From Brachyspira sp949287565 (GTDB lineage Bacteria; Spirochaetota; Brachyspiria; Brachyspirales; Brachyspiraceae), in the NCBI RefSeq assembly GCF_036997615.1, contig NZ_JAWLQA010000005.1: a stretch of DNA of 64,000 nt, one strand, 5' to 3'. Position numbers and translations under genes: made by a program. Positions 8,886 to 18,461 of the stretch are shown piece after piece (the stretch's first letter is position 1; every line of letters begins with the position of its first letter). The notes below the pieces were generated by a model, which was not told where the DNA came from, made no database searches, and was given only the letters and a program-made list of their open reading frames with translations.

Positions 8886-8913
8886 ATTATACTAAATTAA
8901 TTATAAATGTAAA
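8886..8913 (-). promoter_or_regulatory. Promoter for a leaderless nuclease transcript (copy 1)
   Basis: Minus strand: TTTACA (8908-8913), 16 bp, TATAAT (8886-8891), then AAAGCT and ATG at 8879. The expected start site coincides with the A of ATG. Confidence 0.75.
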
Positions 8914-8959
8914 GTTGTATATAATTTAGTTAAGAAATTTATTATTAAAGATATATTTT

Positions 8960-8989
8960 TTGACAAAAATCAAGATTATGGAGTATATT
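8960..8989 (+). promoter_or_regulatory. Probable promoter of the radical-SAM gene
   Basis: TTGACA at 8960-8965 and TATATT at 8984-8989 (18 bp), or GTATAT one base earlier (17 bp). Confidence 0.5.
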
Positions 8990-9075
8990 ATCTTATAATC
9001 TCTTATATTTTTTATATAATATATAAACATTATTAAATATTGAAATTTATAAAATTATGTATTAAGATAAAATCT

Positions 9076-10194
9076 ATGAATAATGTATCAGTTTTAATCA
9101 AACCATCATCATCTTTATGCAATATAAATTGTAAATACTGCTTTTATATAGATGAAGCAAAAAATAGAAAAATAGAAAATAACGGCATTATGACTGAAAA
9201 AGTGATGAAAGCCATAATAGATAAAGTTCTTCAAAATGCTGATAAAAATGCATTGTTTTCATTTCAGGGCGGAGAGCCTACAGTAGCCGGTTTTGAATAT
9301 TTAAAATCGTTTATAGATTATGTAAATATCAGCAATAAAAAAAATATCAATATAAATTACAGCATACAAACTAACGGACTCTTGATAGATGATAAATGGT
9401 GCCAATTATTCAAAGAAAATAATTTTTTGGTAGGGCTTTCTTTTGATATAATAAAAGATATACATGATAATTACAGAGTAGATAAAAGTAACAATGATAC
9501 TTACAACAGAGTATTAGAAACTAAAAAATTATTCGATGCATTTAATGTAGAATACAATATACTTACAGTGCTAACATCTGAATTATCAAAATATCCTAAA
9601 GACATATACAAAAAAATAAAGAAGCTGAATATTAAATATACACAGTTCATACCTTGCCTATCTGAAATGAATTCACCTAGCACGGAATATTCTATAAAAC
9701 CAAAAGAGTTTTCAAATTTCTATAAAGAAATATTTTCATTATGGAAAGAAGATTTTTTTAATAACAATTATTACAGTATACAGTTCTTTGACAATATCAT
9801 TCCATTATTTTTCGGAGGTTATCCTCCTATGACTTGCGGTATAAATGGTACTTGCACAAATCAAATAATAATAGAAAGTAATGGAGATGTTTTTCCTTGC
9901 GACTTTTATTGTTTAGATGATTATAAAATAGGAAATATAGCTGAAGATGATTTAATTAATCTTTATTCAAGCAGTAAAGCAAAAGACTTTATAAATGAAA
10001 AATCAAACAGAATCAATGATGATAGTCATGCATTATGCCGTTCTTGTAGATATCAAAGAGTATGCAGCTGCGGATGTAAGAGAATGGAAAACAATATGTA
10101 TATAGATGAAAGCGGAGAGTTTTGCGGATTTAAAGATTTTCTTGATTATGCTATAAATGATATGGCCATAGTATGGAAGGTGATATCAAGATAA
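9076..10194 (+). CDS. Radical SAM/SPASM protein, anaerobic sulfatase-maturating enzyme (anSME) family
   Basis: 372 residues from ATG 9076; an upstream TTG (9040) is open in frame, but the family begins at this Met. The radical SAM cluster motif is CNINCKYC (Cys15, 19, 22 of MNNVSVLIKPSSSLCNINC...), followed by FSFQGGEPTVAG. The C-terminal SPASM part contains CGINGTC, VFPCDFYCLD with the Asp expected to act as base in formylglycine formation, and CRSCRYQRVCSCGC for auxiliary [4Fe-4S] clusters. Similarity to the Clostridium perfringens enzyme runs the whole length. No sulfatase gene lies in this window, so the substrate must be encoded elsewhere. No clear Shine-Dalgarno. Confidence 0.88.
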   Translation: MNNVSVLIKPSSSLCNINCKYCFYIDEAKNRKIENNGIMTEKVMKAIIDKVLQNADKNALFSFQGGEPTVAGFEYLKSFIDYVNISNKKNININYSIQTNGLLIDDKWCQLFKENNFLVGLSFDIIKDIHDNYRVDKSNNDTYNRVLETKKLFDAFNVEYNILTVLTSELSKYPKDIYKKIKKLNIKYTQFIPCLSEMNSPSTEYSIKPKEFSNFYKEIFSLWKEDFFNNNYYSIQFFDNIIPLFFGGYPPMTCGINGTCTNQIIIESNGDVFPCDFYCLDDYKIGNIAEDDLINLYSSSKAKDFINEKSNRINDDSHALCRSCRYQRVCSCGCKRMENNMYIDESGEFCGFKDFLDYAINDMAIVWKVISR

Positions 10195-10210
10195 TTTAAT
10201 AATAAATAGA

Positions 10211-12052
10211 TTATTTATGAAAATGATCATATATATTATTTGCTGCTTTATAACTTATTCCGGGTATATTTCTAATGCTTTCAAATGATGCATTTTTTAT
10301 ATTGTCTATATTTATAAAATGAGAATATAATTTCTCTATAGTTTTCTTACCTATTCCCTCTATGCTTTCAAGTTCGCTTCTGACCATCTCTCTGCTTCTT
10401 TTCTTACCATGACTGCTGTTAACCCATCTGTGAGTTTCATCTCTTACCTTCTGTAAAAATAATCTTGCAGGCTCATTATCGCTAAGCTGTACAGGTTCAT
10501 TTCTATTAGGTAAATATATCTCCTCAAACTTTTTAGCTAATGCCATTATAGGCTGACCTTTTATATCAAGTTCCTTCAATGCCTCTATAGCTGAATTAAG
10601 CTGTCCTTTACCTCCGTCTATAAGTATTAAGTCTGGAAAAGTAAGGTTTTCATCTCTTAATCTTTTATATCTTCTGTAAACTGCCTCTTTTATTGAAGCG
10701 AAATCATCTATACCTGTAACTGTTTTCATATTGAATATTCTATAATTTTTATTGTCAGAAACTCCATTAACAAATCTAACCATACCAGCCATAGTATAGC
10801 TTCCCTGAATATGTGCTATATCGAAAGACTCTATTATGCTTGGAGCTTTTTTCAATTTGAATATTTCCTGAAGTCTTGTTATTCCTAAAGGTGCTTCTCT
10901 AATCAATGCTTTTTCTTTGAATAAATGTTTGGCATTTTCATTTGCTATTGCCATTAAACCTTTTCTGCTTTTATCTAATCTTATATCAACATCTCTTCCT
11001 GAAACCTGCTTTAAATAATCCTTTATTATATCAACATCATTAAGAGGAAAATCTGTAGATATAGAAGCTGGTATCAAATTGGCATGAGTATAATATTGAG
11101 TAAAGAATGCCGAGAGTATTTCTGAATATTTTGAAATACCATTTTCATTATAATAATCTTCATCATTAGGAGACTGCATACTGAAAGTTTTTCTGTCTGC
11201 AAGTTTACCTCCTTTAACAGATAAAATCACTATAGTATAATTGCCATTCTCTCCATAAGTTCCTATTATATCAATATCATCGCTTTCAGGAATATAAATA
11301 CTCTGCTCTACTGTTATATATTTAAGCAAGTCAATTTTATCTCTCAAATCTTTAGCCGCTTCAAACTCCAGCTTCTCAGCATGAACAAACATCTCCTGTT
11401 TTAATCTAGCCACCAATTCATCAACATTGCCCTCAAGCACCATTATGGCATCATCAATAGTTTTATCATAATCTTCTTCAGTGATTAAATCGGCACAAGG
11501 AGCTGTACATTTTCCTATATGATGATAAAGGCATGGTCTTATAGGTCTTTTAAGAGGAAAATCATATTTACATCTTCTTAATTTGAAATTATCAATTATA
11601 AACTTTACTATATTATCCGCCCTTTCAGCAGCAACATAAGGTCCATAATACTTTTTATATTTTCTGGCATTATCTTTATCTATTACATTTCTAGCCTTTA
11701 TAACTCTTGGAAAATGCTCATTTGTAATCGCTATGAATGGAAATGATTTCTGATCTTTAAGAAGTATATTATAATGAGGCTTATGCTTTCTTATCATCTC
11801 AGCTTCTAATATCAAAGCCTCAACTTCATTTTCTGTAAGTATATATTCAATATCTCTTATATGCTCAACTAATGCTGTAGTTTTAGCATCTTTATTAGAA
11901 TTATTAAAATATGATGAAAGTCTTTTCTTTAGAGATTTTGCTTTACCTATATAAATTATTTCGGATTTGGAGTCCTTCATAAAATATACTCCGGACTTAT
12001 CCGGAATACGTTTTAATTTATCATGTATGTAACTTTTAACTTCCTGATTCAT
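10211..12052 (-). CDS. uvrC: Excinuclease ABC subunit C
   Basis: 613 residues from ATG 12052 (MNQEVKSYIHDKL...); the frame is open further upstream, but the family begins here. Nucleotide excision repair: makes the incisions on each side of a lesion after UvrAB loading. N-terminal GIY-YIG domain (SGVYFMKDSKSEIIYIGKA, then the arginine helix), a UVR motif near residues 195-230, the UvrC RNase H-like endonuclease domain with DLILIDGGKGQLNSA, and C-terminal helix-hairpin-helix repeats (LESIEGIGKKTIEKLYSHF; RNIPGISYKAANNIYDHF). It converges with the radical-SAM gene, 16 bp apart. Ribosome binding site weak. Confidence 0.95.
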   Translation of the reverse strand: MNQEVKSYIHDKLKRIPDKSGVYFMKDSKSEIIYIGKAKSLKKRLSSYFNNSNKDAKTTALVEHIRDIEYILTENEVEALILEAEMIRKHKPHYNILLKDQKSFPFIAITNEHFPRVIKARNVIDKDNARKYKKYYGPYVAAERADNIVKFIIDNFKLRRCKYDFPLKRPIRPCLYHHIGKCTAPCADLITEEDYDKTIDDAIMVLEGNVDELVARLKQEMFVHAEKLEFEAAKDLRDKIDLLKYITVEQSIYIPESDDIDIIGTYGENGNYTIVILSVKGGKLADRKTFSMQSPNDEDYYNENGISKYSEILSAFFTQYYTHANLIPASISTDFPLNDVDIIKDYLKQVSGRDVDIRLDKSRKGLMAIANENAKHLFKEKALIREAPLGITRLQEIFKLKKAPSIIESFDIAHIQGSYTMAGMVRFVNGVSDNKNYRIFNMKTVTGIDDFASIKEAVYRRYKRLRDENLTFPDLILIDGGKGQLNSAIEALKELDIKGQPIMALAKKFEEIYLPNRNEPVQLSDNEPARLFLQKVRDETHRWVNSSHGKKRSREMVRSELESIEGIGKKTIEKLYSHFINIDNIKNASFESIRNIPGISYKAANNIYDHFHK

Positions 12053-12308
12053 AATTCTCAACTTTTTATCAATTATACATAAAATAAAAAACTTTGTCAA
12101 AGCAAAAGTATATTATATATTACTTTATATCATTTTTAATATTATAATAGTTAATATATAGTTAATCAACATAAATAAAAATTATAAATAGTACAAGTAA
12201 TAAGCCTCATATTTTAATAGTATTAATATATTATATTTATAAATATACAGCATTATAATTAATATTCTATTATCTCATATCAAAATTAATAAATAAAATT
12301 ATATTAGC

Positions 12309-12336
12309 TTTACATTTATAATTAATTAAGTATAAT
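12309..12336 (+). promoter_or_regulatory. Promoter for a leaderless nuclease transcript (copy 2)
   Basis: TTTACA (12309-12314), 16 bp, TATAAT (12331-12336), then AAAACT and ATG 12343. The rest of the interval back to uvrC (12053-12308) shows nothing but A/T-rich DNA. Confidence 0.75.
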
Positions 12337-12342
12337 AAAACT

Positions 12343-13275
12343 ATGAAAGATTTGGAAAAATTAAAACAAATACTAAATGAAACAGTTACAATAAACAATT
12401 TAAATAGAATTAATGATTATTTTATACGCTATTTATTTTCACATGAAGGCAATGAAAATATAGCTTTAAATTTCATTAATGCAGTATTTAAAGATTTAGA
12501 TTTTGAAACTTTTGAAAAAATAGAAATACTTAATCCATTTAATATAGCAGAAAATTACAATGAAAAAGAATCTATAGTCGATATTAAGGTTACTACAGAA
12601 ACAGGAATAACAGTTTTAATAGAGATACAATCAAGAGGTAATGAAGATTTTATAAAAAGAGCTTTATATTATTGGGCATATAATTATAGCAGCAGTTTAA
12701 ACAGAGGTTCTTTTTATGATGAATTGAAACCAACTGTAAGTATCAATATAACAAACTTCATACTAACAGATGAAGATAAAGTTCATAATTGTTATGTATT
12801 GAAAGAATTAAATAATAATAAGATTCTTACAGATCATTGTCAATTACACTTTATAGAACTTCCTAAATTCAATTTTAAAGATATTAATAAAAAAATAGAA
12901 AATCTTGATAATATACATAAAGAATTCATTTCTTGGGTAAAATTTTTTAAAGGAGAAGATATGTCAAATTTAATAAAAGAAAATACTATCTTTGAAGAAG
13001 TAGAAAAGAAATGCCATACTTTCGTAAATAATACTCCTGTAATGGATAAATATAAAAAGCGTGAAATAGATGCATATTTCTTTGATAGAAGTATAGAATT
13101 GGATTTAAAAAAAGCCAAAGAAGAAGGAATAACTGAAGGTATAGAACAAGGTATAGAACAAGGCGAAAAAAATAAAGCAATATCAATAGCTAGAAATTTC
13201 AAAAAATCCGGTATAGATATAAAAATCATAAGTGAAAATACAGGTTTAAGTATAGAAGAAATAAAAAAATTATGA
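12343..13275 (+). CDS. PD-(D/E)XK nuclease family protein (PDDEXK_2), intact copy 2
   Basis: 310 residues, with an extra 20-residue N-terminus (MKDLEKLKQILNETVTINNL) compared with copy 1. Core residues: Asp80 (SIVDIKV), Glu94-x-Gln96 (VLIEIQS), then RALYYWAYNYSSSLNRG. The C-terminus has the repeated GIEQG phrase (GITEGIEQGIEQGEKNKA) and ends TGLSIEEIKKL. It is the undamaged reference for the two broken copies at 30947 and 33602, which share its first ~60 residues almost letter for letter. The stop codon lies inside a palindromic element (13263-13323), so the last residues may derive partly from that insertion. Confidence 0.85.
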   Translation: MKDLEKLKQILNETVTINNLNRINDYFIRYLFSHEGNENIALNFINAVFKDLDFETFEKIEILNPFNIAENYNEKESIVDIKVTTETGITVLIEIQSRGNEDFIKRALYYWAYNYSSSLNRGSFYDELKPTVSINITNFILTDEDKVHNCYVLKELNNNKILTDHCQLHFIELPKFNFKDINKKIENLDNIHKEFISWVKFFKGEDMSNLIKENTIFEEVEKKCHTFVNNTPVMDKYKKREIDAYFFDRSIELDLKKAKEEGITEGIEQGIEQGEKNKAISIARNFKKSGIDIKIISENTGLSIEEIKKL

Positions 13276-13323
13276 GCATCTACTAAATTTATTTAGTAGA
13301 CCATTTAAACGAATAATTTTTTT
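13263..13323. repeat. Palindromic element A at the 3' end of nuclease copy 2
   Basis: Outer inverted repeat AAAAAAATTAT (13263-13273) / ATAATTTTTTT (13313-13323); inner perfect 10-bp arms 13279-13288 and 13291-13300 around TT. GAGC follows the left outer arm and CGAAT precedes the right one. A left-half relic (AAAAAACTTGTGAG) lies at about 13344-13356. Confidence 0.65.
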
Positions 13324-13446
13324 ATAAATATAAATAAAGAAATAAAAAACTTGTGAGTATGTGGCAGATATATATTTTTATTAAATAATTTTTTTATGTA
13401 TCATAAATAAAAAATCGCTAGTATATATTAATTGTATTTCAATATA

Positions 13447-13494
13447 AAAAAAACAAACATATCCTATAAAAATATAAGAAAATGTTTGTTTTAT
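13447..13494. terminator. Bidirectional terminator between convergent genes
   Basis: AAAACAAACAT and ATGTTTGTTTT pair across a ~20-nt loop. Ts follow on the + side and As precede, so it can end both the nuclease gene (+) and the phosphoribosyltransferase operon (-). Confidence 0.6.
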
Positions 13495-13515
13495 TTATAA
13501 TATTAAAATTTATAA

Positions 13516-13914
13516 TTATTTACTAGAAGCTTTAGTCTCCCAAGGAAATAAAAGCCAATTATCATGATTAATATTTTTATAACTATATCTAGGCTTTATC
13601 TTGCTTGTATGCTCTCTTACAAATAAAGTGGCAATATCAAATTTCTGATCATCAAAATATTTGAGAGTTTCACCTGTATCTGATATATCATCAACTATTA
13701 AAGCAGCTTTATTCTTTACTTTCAATCTCCAAACTTCTTCCATATTTAAAACCATAGGAATTTTAAGCCTATGAGAAAGCATAACAGCAGGCACTAATCC
13801 GCCTCTTGCCAATCCGTAAATAACTTCATAATGAATCTTAGAATCTTCTATTTGTTTAGCTAATACTTCTATAGCTTCATCTATATTTTCCCAAGTGATT
13901 ATATCATATTCCAT
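13516..13914 (-). CDS. Phosphoribosyltransferase (xanthine/hypoxanthine-guanine type)
   Basis: 132 residues. Contains the PRPP-binding motif ALIVDDISDTGETL (about 71-84) and an N-terminal IYGLARGGLVPAVMLSHRL loop, as in Gpt/HGPRT-like enzymes that convert a purine base and PRPP to the nucleotide. Short for the family but apparently complete. AGAGGT precedes the start. It is 19 bp downstream of pheT on the same strand and probably co-transcribed; no functional link with phenylalanyl-tRNA synthetase is implied. Base specificity cannot be read from sequence. Confidence 0.82.
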   Translation of the reverse strand: MEYDIITWENIDEAIEVLAKQIEDSKIHYEVIYGLARGGLVPAVMLSHRLKIPMVLNMEEVWRLKVKNKAALIVDDISDTGETLKYFDDQKFDIATLFVREHTSKIKPRYSYKNINHDNWLLFPWETKASSK

Positions 13915-13933
13915 TATAAAACCTCTTTACAAA

Positions 13934-16357
13934 TTAAGCTCTTAAATTAATATCAAATCTTGTTTTAAGCATTTCAAGTAAAGATTTTTCCACACTGTTA
14001 ATATCTTCTTCTCTTAAAGTTTTATTAGGGTCATAATAAGTTATAGATATAGCTATGGATTGTTTACCTTCTTCTACTTGTTCTCCTACATATCTATCAA
14101 CTACACTTACATTCTGTATGATATTATTAAATTTACTTATGGATTTGATAACCTTGCTGAACTCTATATCATTAGAGCAAACCAAAGCTAAATCTCTAAA
14201 TACTGCAGGATATTTACCTATATCTTTTAATCTCTGTTTTTTAACTCTCTCTTTAACTAATTTTAAAGTTTTTCTAATATCAATATCCAAGAAATAAACT
14301 TCACCGCTTATATCAAAAAGTTTAAGAAGTTTAGGATGAAGTCTTCCAATAATACCTATTTTCTCACCAAATATAACAATTTCACCTGACATAGTAGGTA
14401 TAAGCCATTTATGTTCTTTAGGTATTAAATTATAATCGCTGCATTTTAAATCTTTTATTAAAAGCTCTTCAATAACTCCGCTCATATCAAAGAAGTCATA
14501 AGCTCTAGATTCTTTATTCCATAATTTTTCCTGATAAAGTCCGAACATTACAGCAGATAAATGCTTTTCTTCTACAAAGCTATCATTTTCTTTATAGAAT
14601 ATATTACCTACTTCAAATAAAGCACCATTTTTATGTCTATGATTCTGATTGTAAGCAACACTATTAAGAAGAGAAGCTAAAGTTGTAGGTCTTAAAACAT
14701 CCATTTCATTAGTTAATGGGTTTACAACTTTTATAAGTTTTTCTTCTTCTATTCCCATAGCTTTAAATACATTGCTGTCGCCCATAGAATACTGCTTAGT
14801 TTCATAAAGTCCGTAAGAAGCCATTCTATGCTTAACAAAGCTAACTTCAGAATAATCTGTATTTATAGGATTACATTTGATATGAGGTACATTTGAAGAT
14901 ATATTATTATAGCCGTAAACTCTAGCTATTTCCTCTATTAAATCCTCAGCTATAGATAAATCATGTCTGTAATAAGGTATTTCTACTTTAAGGTTATTCT
15001 CTCCAAGTGCTACAGCTTTAAATCCGTATCTCTTGAATATAGAAGATATTTCCATCTTATTCATATTAAGACCTAAATATCTTTTTACAAGTCCGCAGTC
15101 AAATACTATTATATTAGCATCAAACTGCTTAACATTAACCTCTTTAGATCTTGAAGCTATTTTACATCCATTATCTAAAGTAACTATTAAATCAACAACT
15201 CTATTCAAAGCTGCAAGAGTAAGAGTATGATCTATATCTCTTTCAAATCTATATGAAGCATCTGTCTTTGTATTAGTTGCTATTGTAGATTTTTTTACAG
15301 CTATATGATCAAAATATGCACTTTCTATTAAAATAGTTTTAGTTTCACTTTCAATTTTTGTACCATCGCCTCCCATAACTCCGGCAACACCTATAGGTTT
15401 TTCACTGTCAGCTATAACTAAAACATCATCTGTAAGATCTATTTCTCTGCCGTCAAGCAAAGTAATTTTTTCTCCGCTTCTGGCATTTCTAACTATTACT
15501 TTACCGTCTTTTATTTTATCAAAATCATAAGCATGCAAAGGCTGTCCATATTCAAGCATAACATAGTTTGTAACGTCTACTATATTATTAATAGGATTGA
15601 TTCCGCACATCTTTAATCTTTTCTGCATCCAATCAGGAGAAGGTCCTACAGTTATATCTTTTATAAGCCTTCCTACATATTTATAGCAGCTTTCCTGATT
15701 TTCAACTGTTATATCAATATTACCGCCTGCAGCATCATAAGTATTAACAGATGGAATGCTTACTCTTCTCTCTAAAACCAAAGAACATTCTCTAGCAAAA
15801 CCTATAATACTTACTAAATCTCCTCTATTTGCTGTAATTTCAACATTGAATATATGATCTGTACTTCCTACTATAGTAGAAAGAGAATTACCTAATATAC
15901 TCTCCTTATCGGCATGTACTTTTTCTATATCTTCATCTAATATCCAAATTCCGTAAATACCTTCTATTTCTTCATAGCCCAATTCAGTTCTGGAACATAT
16001 CATACCATTACTTTCAAAACCTCTTATAGAAGCTTTTTTGATTGTAAGTCCATTAGGAAGTTTAGCACCAATCATAGCTATAGGTACGTATATACCTTCT
16101 CTTACATTTGAGGCACCGCATACTATTGAGAGTGTATCTCCATCGCCAACATCAACTTTACATACACTTAATTTATCAGCATCTGGGTGTTTATGTACAG
16201 ATACTATTTTACCAATAATAACGCCTGGTATATCTCCTCCAGTAGTTTCTATTGATGAAATTTCACTTCCGGCAAGTGTTATTTGTTTGGCAATTTCCTC
16301 TACACTAAATCCGTCTAAATTAACAAATTCTTTTAGCCAACTTAATGGAACTTTCAT
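13934..16357 (-). CDS. pheT: Phenylalanyl-tRNA synthetase beta subunit
   Basis: 807 residues, normal bacterial size. With PheS it forms the heterotetramer that charges tRNA-Phe. Domains in order: B1 (MKVPLSWLKEFV), EMAP-II-like tRNA-binding domain (about 40-150: KIVSVHKHPDADKLSVCKVDVG), B3/B4 editing domain (HAYDFDKI, GVAGVMGG), B5, catalytic-like core (RYGLYETKQYS...), and a C-terminal FDX-ACB anticodon-binding domain (KYPAVFRDLALVC). Gene order pheS > pheT is normal, but a 169-bp gap holding a GC-rich palindromic island separates them. GAGGAT precedes the start. Confidence 0.96.
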   Translation of the reverse strand: MKVPLSWLKEFVNLDGFSVEEIAKQITLAGSEISSIETTGGDIPGVIIGKIVSVHKHPDADKLSVCKVDVGDGDTLSIVCGASNVREGIYVPIAMIGAKLPNGLTIKKASIRGFESNGMICSRTELGYEEIEGIYGIWILDEDIEKVHADKESILGNSLSTIVGSTDHIFNVEITANRGDLVSIIGFARECSLVLERRVSIPSVNTYDAAGGNIDITVENQESCYKYVGRLIKDITVGPSPDWMQKRLKMCGINPINNIVDVTNYVMLEYGQPLHAYDFDKIKDGKVIVRNARSGEKITLLDGREIDLTDDVLVIADSEKPIGVAGVMGGDGTKIESETKTILIESAYFDHIAVKKSTIATNTKTDASYRFERDIDHTLTLAALNRVVDLIVTLDNGCKIASRSKEVNVKQFDANIIVFDCGLVKRYLGLNMNKMEISSIFKRYGFKAVALGENNLKVEIPYYRHDLSIAEDLIEEIARVYGYNNISSNVPHIKCNPINTDYSEVSFVKHRMASYGLYETKQYSMGDSNVFKAMGIEEEKLIKVVNPLTNEMDVLRPTTLASLLNSVAYNQNHRHKNGALFEVGNIFYKENDSFVEEKHLSAVMFGLYQEKLWNKESRAYDFFDMSGVIEELLIKDLKCSDYNLIPKEHKWLIPTMSGEIVIFGEKIGIIGRLHPKLLKLFDISGEVYFLDIDIRKTLKLVKERVKKQRLKDIGKYPAVFRDLALVCSNDIEFSKVIKSISKFNNIIQNVSVVDRYVGEQVEEGKQSIAISITYYDPNKTLREEDINSVEKSLLEMLKTRFDINLRA

Positions 16358-16417
16358 TATTATATCCTCTAACTTAATTCACTTATAAATATTTTTAGTA
16401 TGCTTTCTCATTGCTAT

Positions 16418-16501
16418 GCTCGCCGCCCATAAGGCTACACCTATTATTGGCTTAAGCTAGCTTTTTGTCACTATATATTATAAATAGCCTACTTGGCTCA
16501 C
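16418..16501. repeat. Palindromic GC-rich island between pheS and pheT
   Basis: Bounded on the minus strand by GTGAGC (16496-16501) and GCGAGC (16418-16423). Inner arms AGGCTA (16432-16437) and TAGCCT (16485-16490), plus AGCTAGCT in the middle. The GTGAGC/GCGAGC boundary words match the elements at 19009 and 19168. Confidence 0.5.
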
Positions 16502-16526
16502 TTAATTAAATATTTTTAATTACTAT

Positions 16527-17546
16527 TTACCACTGTTTTAAGAAATCTATATCATTTTCATAGAACATTCTTATATCAGTTATACCGTATTTAATCATTG
16601 CAACTCTTTCTATACCCATTCCAAAGGCAAAACCTGTATATTTAGTTATATCATAACCAACATGTTTAAATACATTAGGGTGAATCATACCGGCACCCAT
16701 TAATTCAAGCCAGCCTTCTCCTCCGCAGGTTTTACATCCGCTTCCGCCGCATATTACACAAGTAGCACTCAAATCAGCACCCGGCTCTACGAATGGGAAA
16801 TAATCCGGTCTTAATCTTATTTGTGTTTTATCTCCGAACATTTTTTTACAGAATAATTCTAATATACCTTTCAAATCATTAAAACTTATTCCTTTATCAA
16901 CCATAAGTCCTTCAACTTGATGGAATACAGGAGAATGTTTTGAATCTATAGCATCTCTTCTAGCACATTTACCTGGAGAAACTACTGCTATAGGAGGAGG
17001 TGTTTCAAGCATAGTTCTTATCTGCATACCTGATGTATGAGTTCTTAATACATGCTCTTTAGAAATAAAGAAAGAGTCATGGCTATCTCTTGAAGGGTGA
17101 TAATAAGGAATATTTAATGCCTCAAAGTTATGAAAATCATCTTCTATTTCATTACCTTCTACAACTCTGAAACCTATTTCTGTCAAAATAGATACTATTT
17201 CCTCTTCTACTCTAGTAAGAAGATTGATACCTGCAGATTTAGGTCTTCTTCCAGGCATAGTTATATCTATTTTATTTTTCTCCAAAGAAGATAAAAATTC
17301 CTGTTCGGATAGAGCATTTTTCTTCTCGGATAAAGCATTCTCACAGTAATTCTTTATCTCATTAATCTTTTTACCGAACTCTTTCTTCTCCTCAATATTA
17401 TCTATAGAAGATAAACTTTTCAAAAGCTCTGTTATCTTTCCTTTTCGTCCTAAATAACGAATCCTTATATCATCTATTTCTGCCTGAGTATTAGCATTTT
17501 CTATGCTGTTTTTTAAAAAGCTATGAAGCTCCTCTAGATTCTCCAT
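16527..17546 (-). CDS. pheS: Phenylalanyl-tRNA synthetase alpha subunit
   Basis: 339 residues. An N-terminal coiled coil (about 1-90, tRNA-binding arm) is followed by the class II catalytic core: motif 1 around GRRPKSAGINLLTRVEEEI, motif 2 HTSGMQIRTML...CARRDAIDSKHSPVFHQVEG and motif 3 GFAFGMGIERVAMIKYGI. A cysteine-rich insert (CVICGGSGCKTCGGEGW), seen in many bacterial PheS proteins, lies between motifs 2 and 3. AGGAAA precedes the start. It is first in the pheS-pheT-phosphoribosyltransferase run. Confidence 0.96.
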   Translation of the reverse strand: MENLEELHSFLKNSIENANTQAEIDDIRIRYLGRKGKITELLKSLSSIDNIEEKKEFGKKINEIKNYCENALSEKKNALSEQEFLSSLEKNKIDITMPGRRPKSAGINLLTRVEEEIVSILTEIGFRVVEGNEIEDDFHNFEALNIPYYHPSRDSHDSFFISKEHVLRTHTSGMQIRTMLETPPPIAVVSPGKCARRDAIDSKHSPVFHQVEGLMVDKGISFNDLKGILELFCKKMFGDKTQIRLRPDYFPFVEPGADLSATCVICGGSGCKTCGGEGWLELMGAGMIHPNVFKHVGYDITKYTGFAFGMGIERVAMIKYGITDIRMFYENDIDFLKQW

Positions 17547-17657
17547 TGATTTTTCCTATTAAAACAAAATTAAATACTTACAATATTATATCATAAAATT
17601 ATTTTCAATACAATAAAAAAATAATATAATATATTGATGAAATTTATGAGTTATAAT

Positions 17658-18461
17658 TTACAAAATTTTTTGAATATTTTCAATAAGAATTTTAACTTTT
17701 TCTAAAATATTTTCATCATAAAATATAACATTTTTTATATCTTTCTCAAAATTATCGGGTATTTTCCTGCATAATTTTAATGCATACTGTATAAGTTTCT
17801 TCTCTCCCACATGAAGTTCTTTATTCAAAGCGAATAAAATATCAAAATATGATGATAATATAGCACTAATTCTATGATTAATGCTCACAATATCATTTCT
17901 TTTTACAGCTTTCTCCAATTGTTCATAAAATGATGCTATTTTTTTGCCGTACATAACATTGAAATTCTTTTCTATTATATTATTTTTTAATTTTTCAGGA
18001 TATTCTAAGTTTAATTCATCTTGAAATTTCTTGAATTTTCCTTCTTTATCATAAAGTATATTAGAATGTTTAATATTGTATAAAAAAGCAGTAGTATACC
18101 CTATTTTTGAATTGCATCCTCTCCACACATATTCCATCTCTCCTTCAATCCAAGACAAATCTCTATACATAAAATCCAAACATATACCGCTTTCTTTAAG
18201 TATCATCTCATCGCCATGCTCAAAATAATCATTACCTATTTCAAAGTAAGATGCATACTTAGAGGCAAACTCTTTTCTTGAGGCAATATCTTCTATGCTC
18301 TTTGCTGAAGCTTTACAATAAACATAAATATCATAATCTGACATATCATCATTAATCAAGCTAGTTTTTGAACCTGATAAAACTATAGAATCAATATTAT
18401 TATTTCTAGCCATTATTTTTATATAATCATCTATAATATAATTAATATCATTTATATTCAT
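17658..18461 (-). CDS. Nucleotidyltransferase-fold protein (DUF4037-like)
   Basis: 267 residues. The N-terminal SIVLSGSKTSLIN...SDYDIYVY has the GS...DxD pattern of the MNT/Pol-beta nucleotidyltransferase fold, with the Asp pair of SDYDIY as metal ligands. The C-terminal half is helical and fits a DUF4037-type substrate domain. Known relatives include antibiotic and small-molecule nucleotidyltransferases, but the substrate is not predictable. AGGAT precedes the start. It stands alone, convergent with nothing obvious and not overlapping its neighbours. Confidence 0.7.
   Translation of the reverse strand: MNINDINYIIDDYIKIMARNNNIDSIVLSGSKTSLINDDMSDYDIYVYCKASAKSIEDIASRKEFASKYASYFEIGNDYFEHGDEMILKESGICLDFMYRDLSWIEGEMEYVWRGCNSKIGYTTAFLYNIKHSNILYDKEGKFKKFQDELNLEYPEKLKNNIIEKNFNVMYGKKIASFYEQLEKAVKRNDIVSINHRISAILSSYFDILFALNKELHVGEKKLIQYALKLCRKIPDNFEKDIKNVIFYDENILEKVKILIENIQKIL

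Noticed and set aside
9040..9075. Extra 12 codons at the start of the radical-SAM gene
   Set aside because: TTG start without ribosome site and not part of the family; ATG 9076 fits known homologues.
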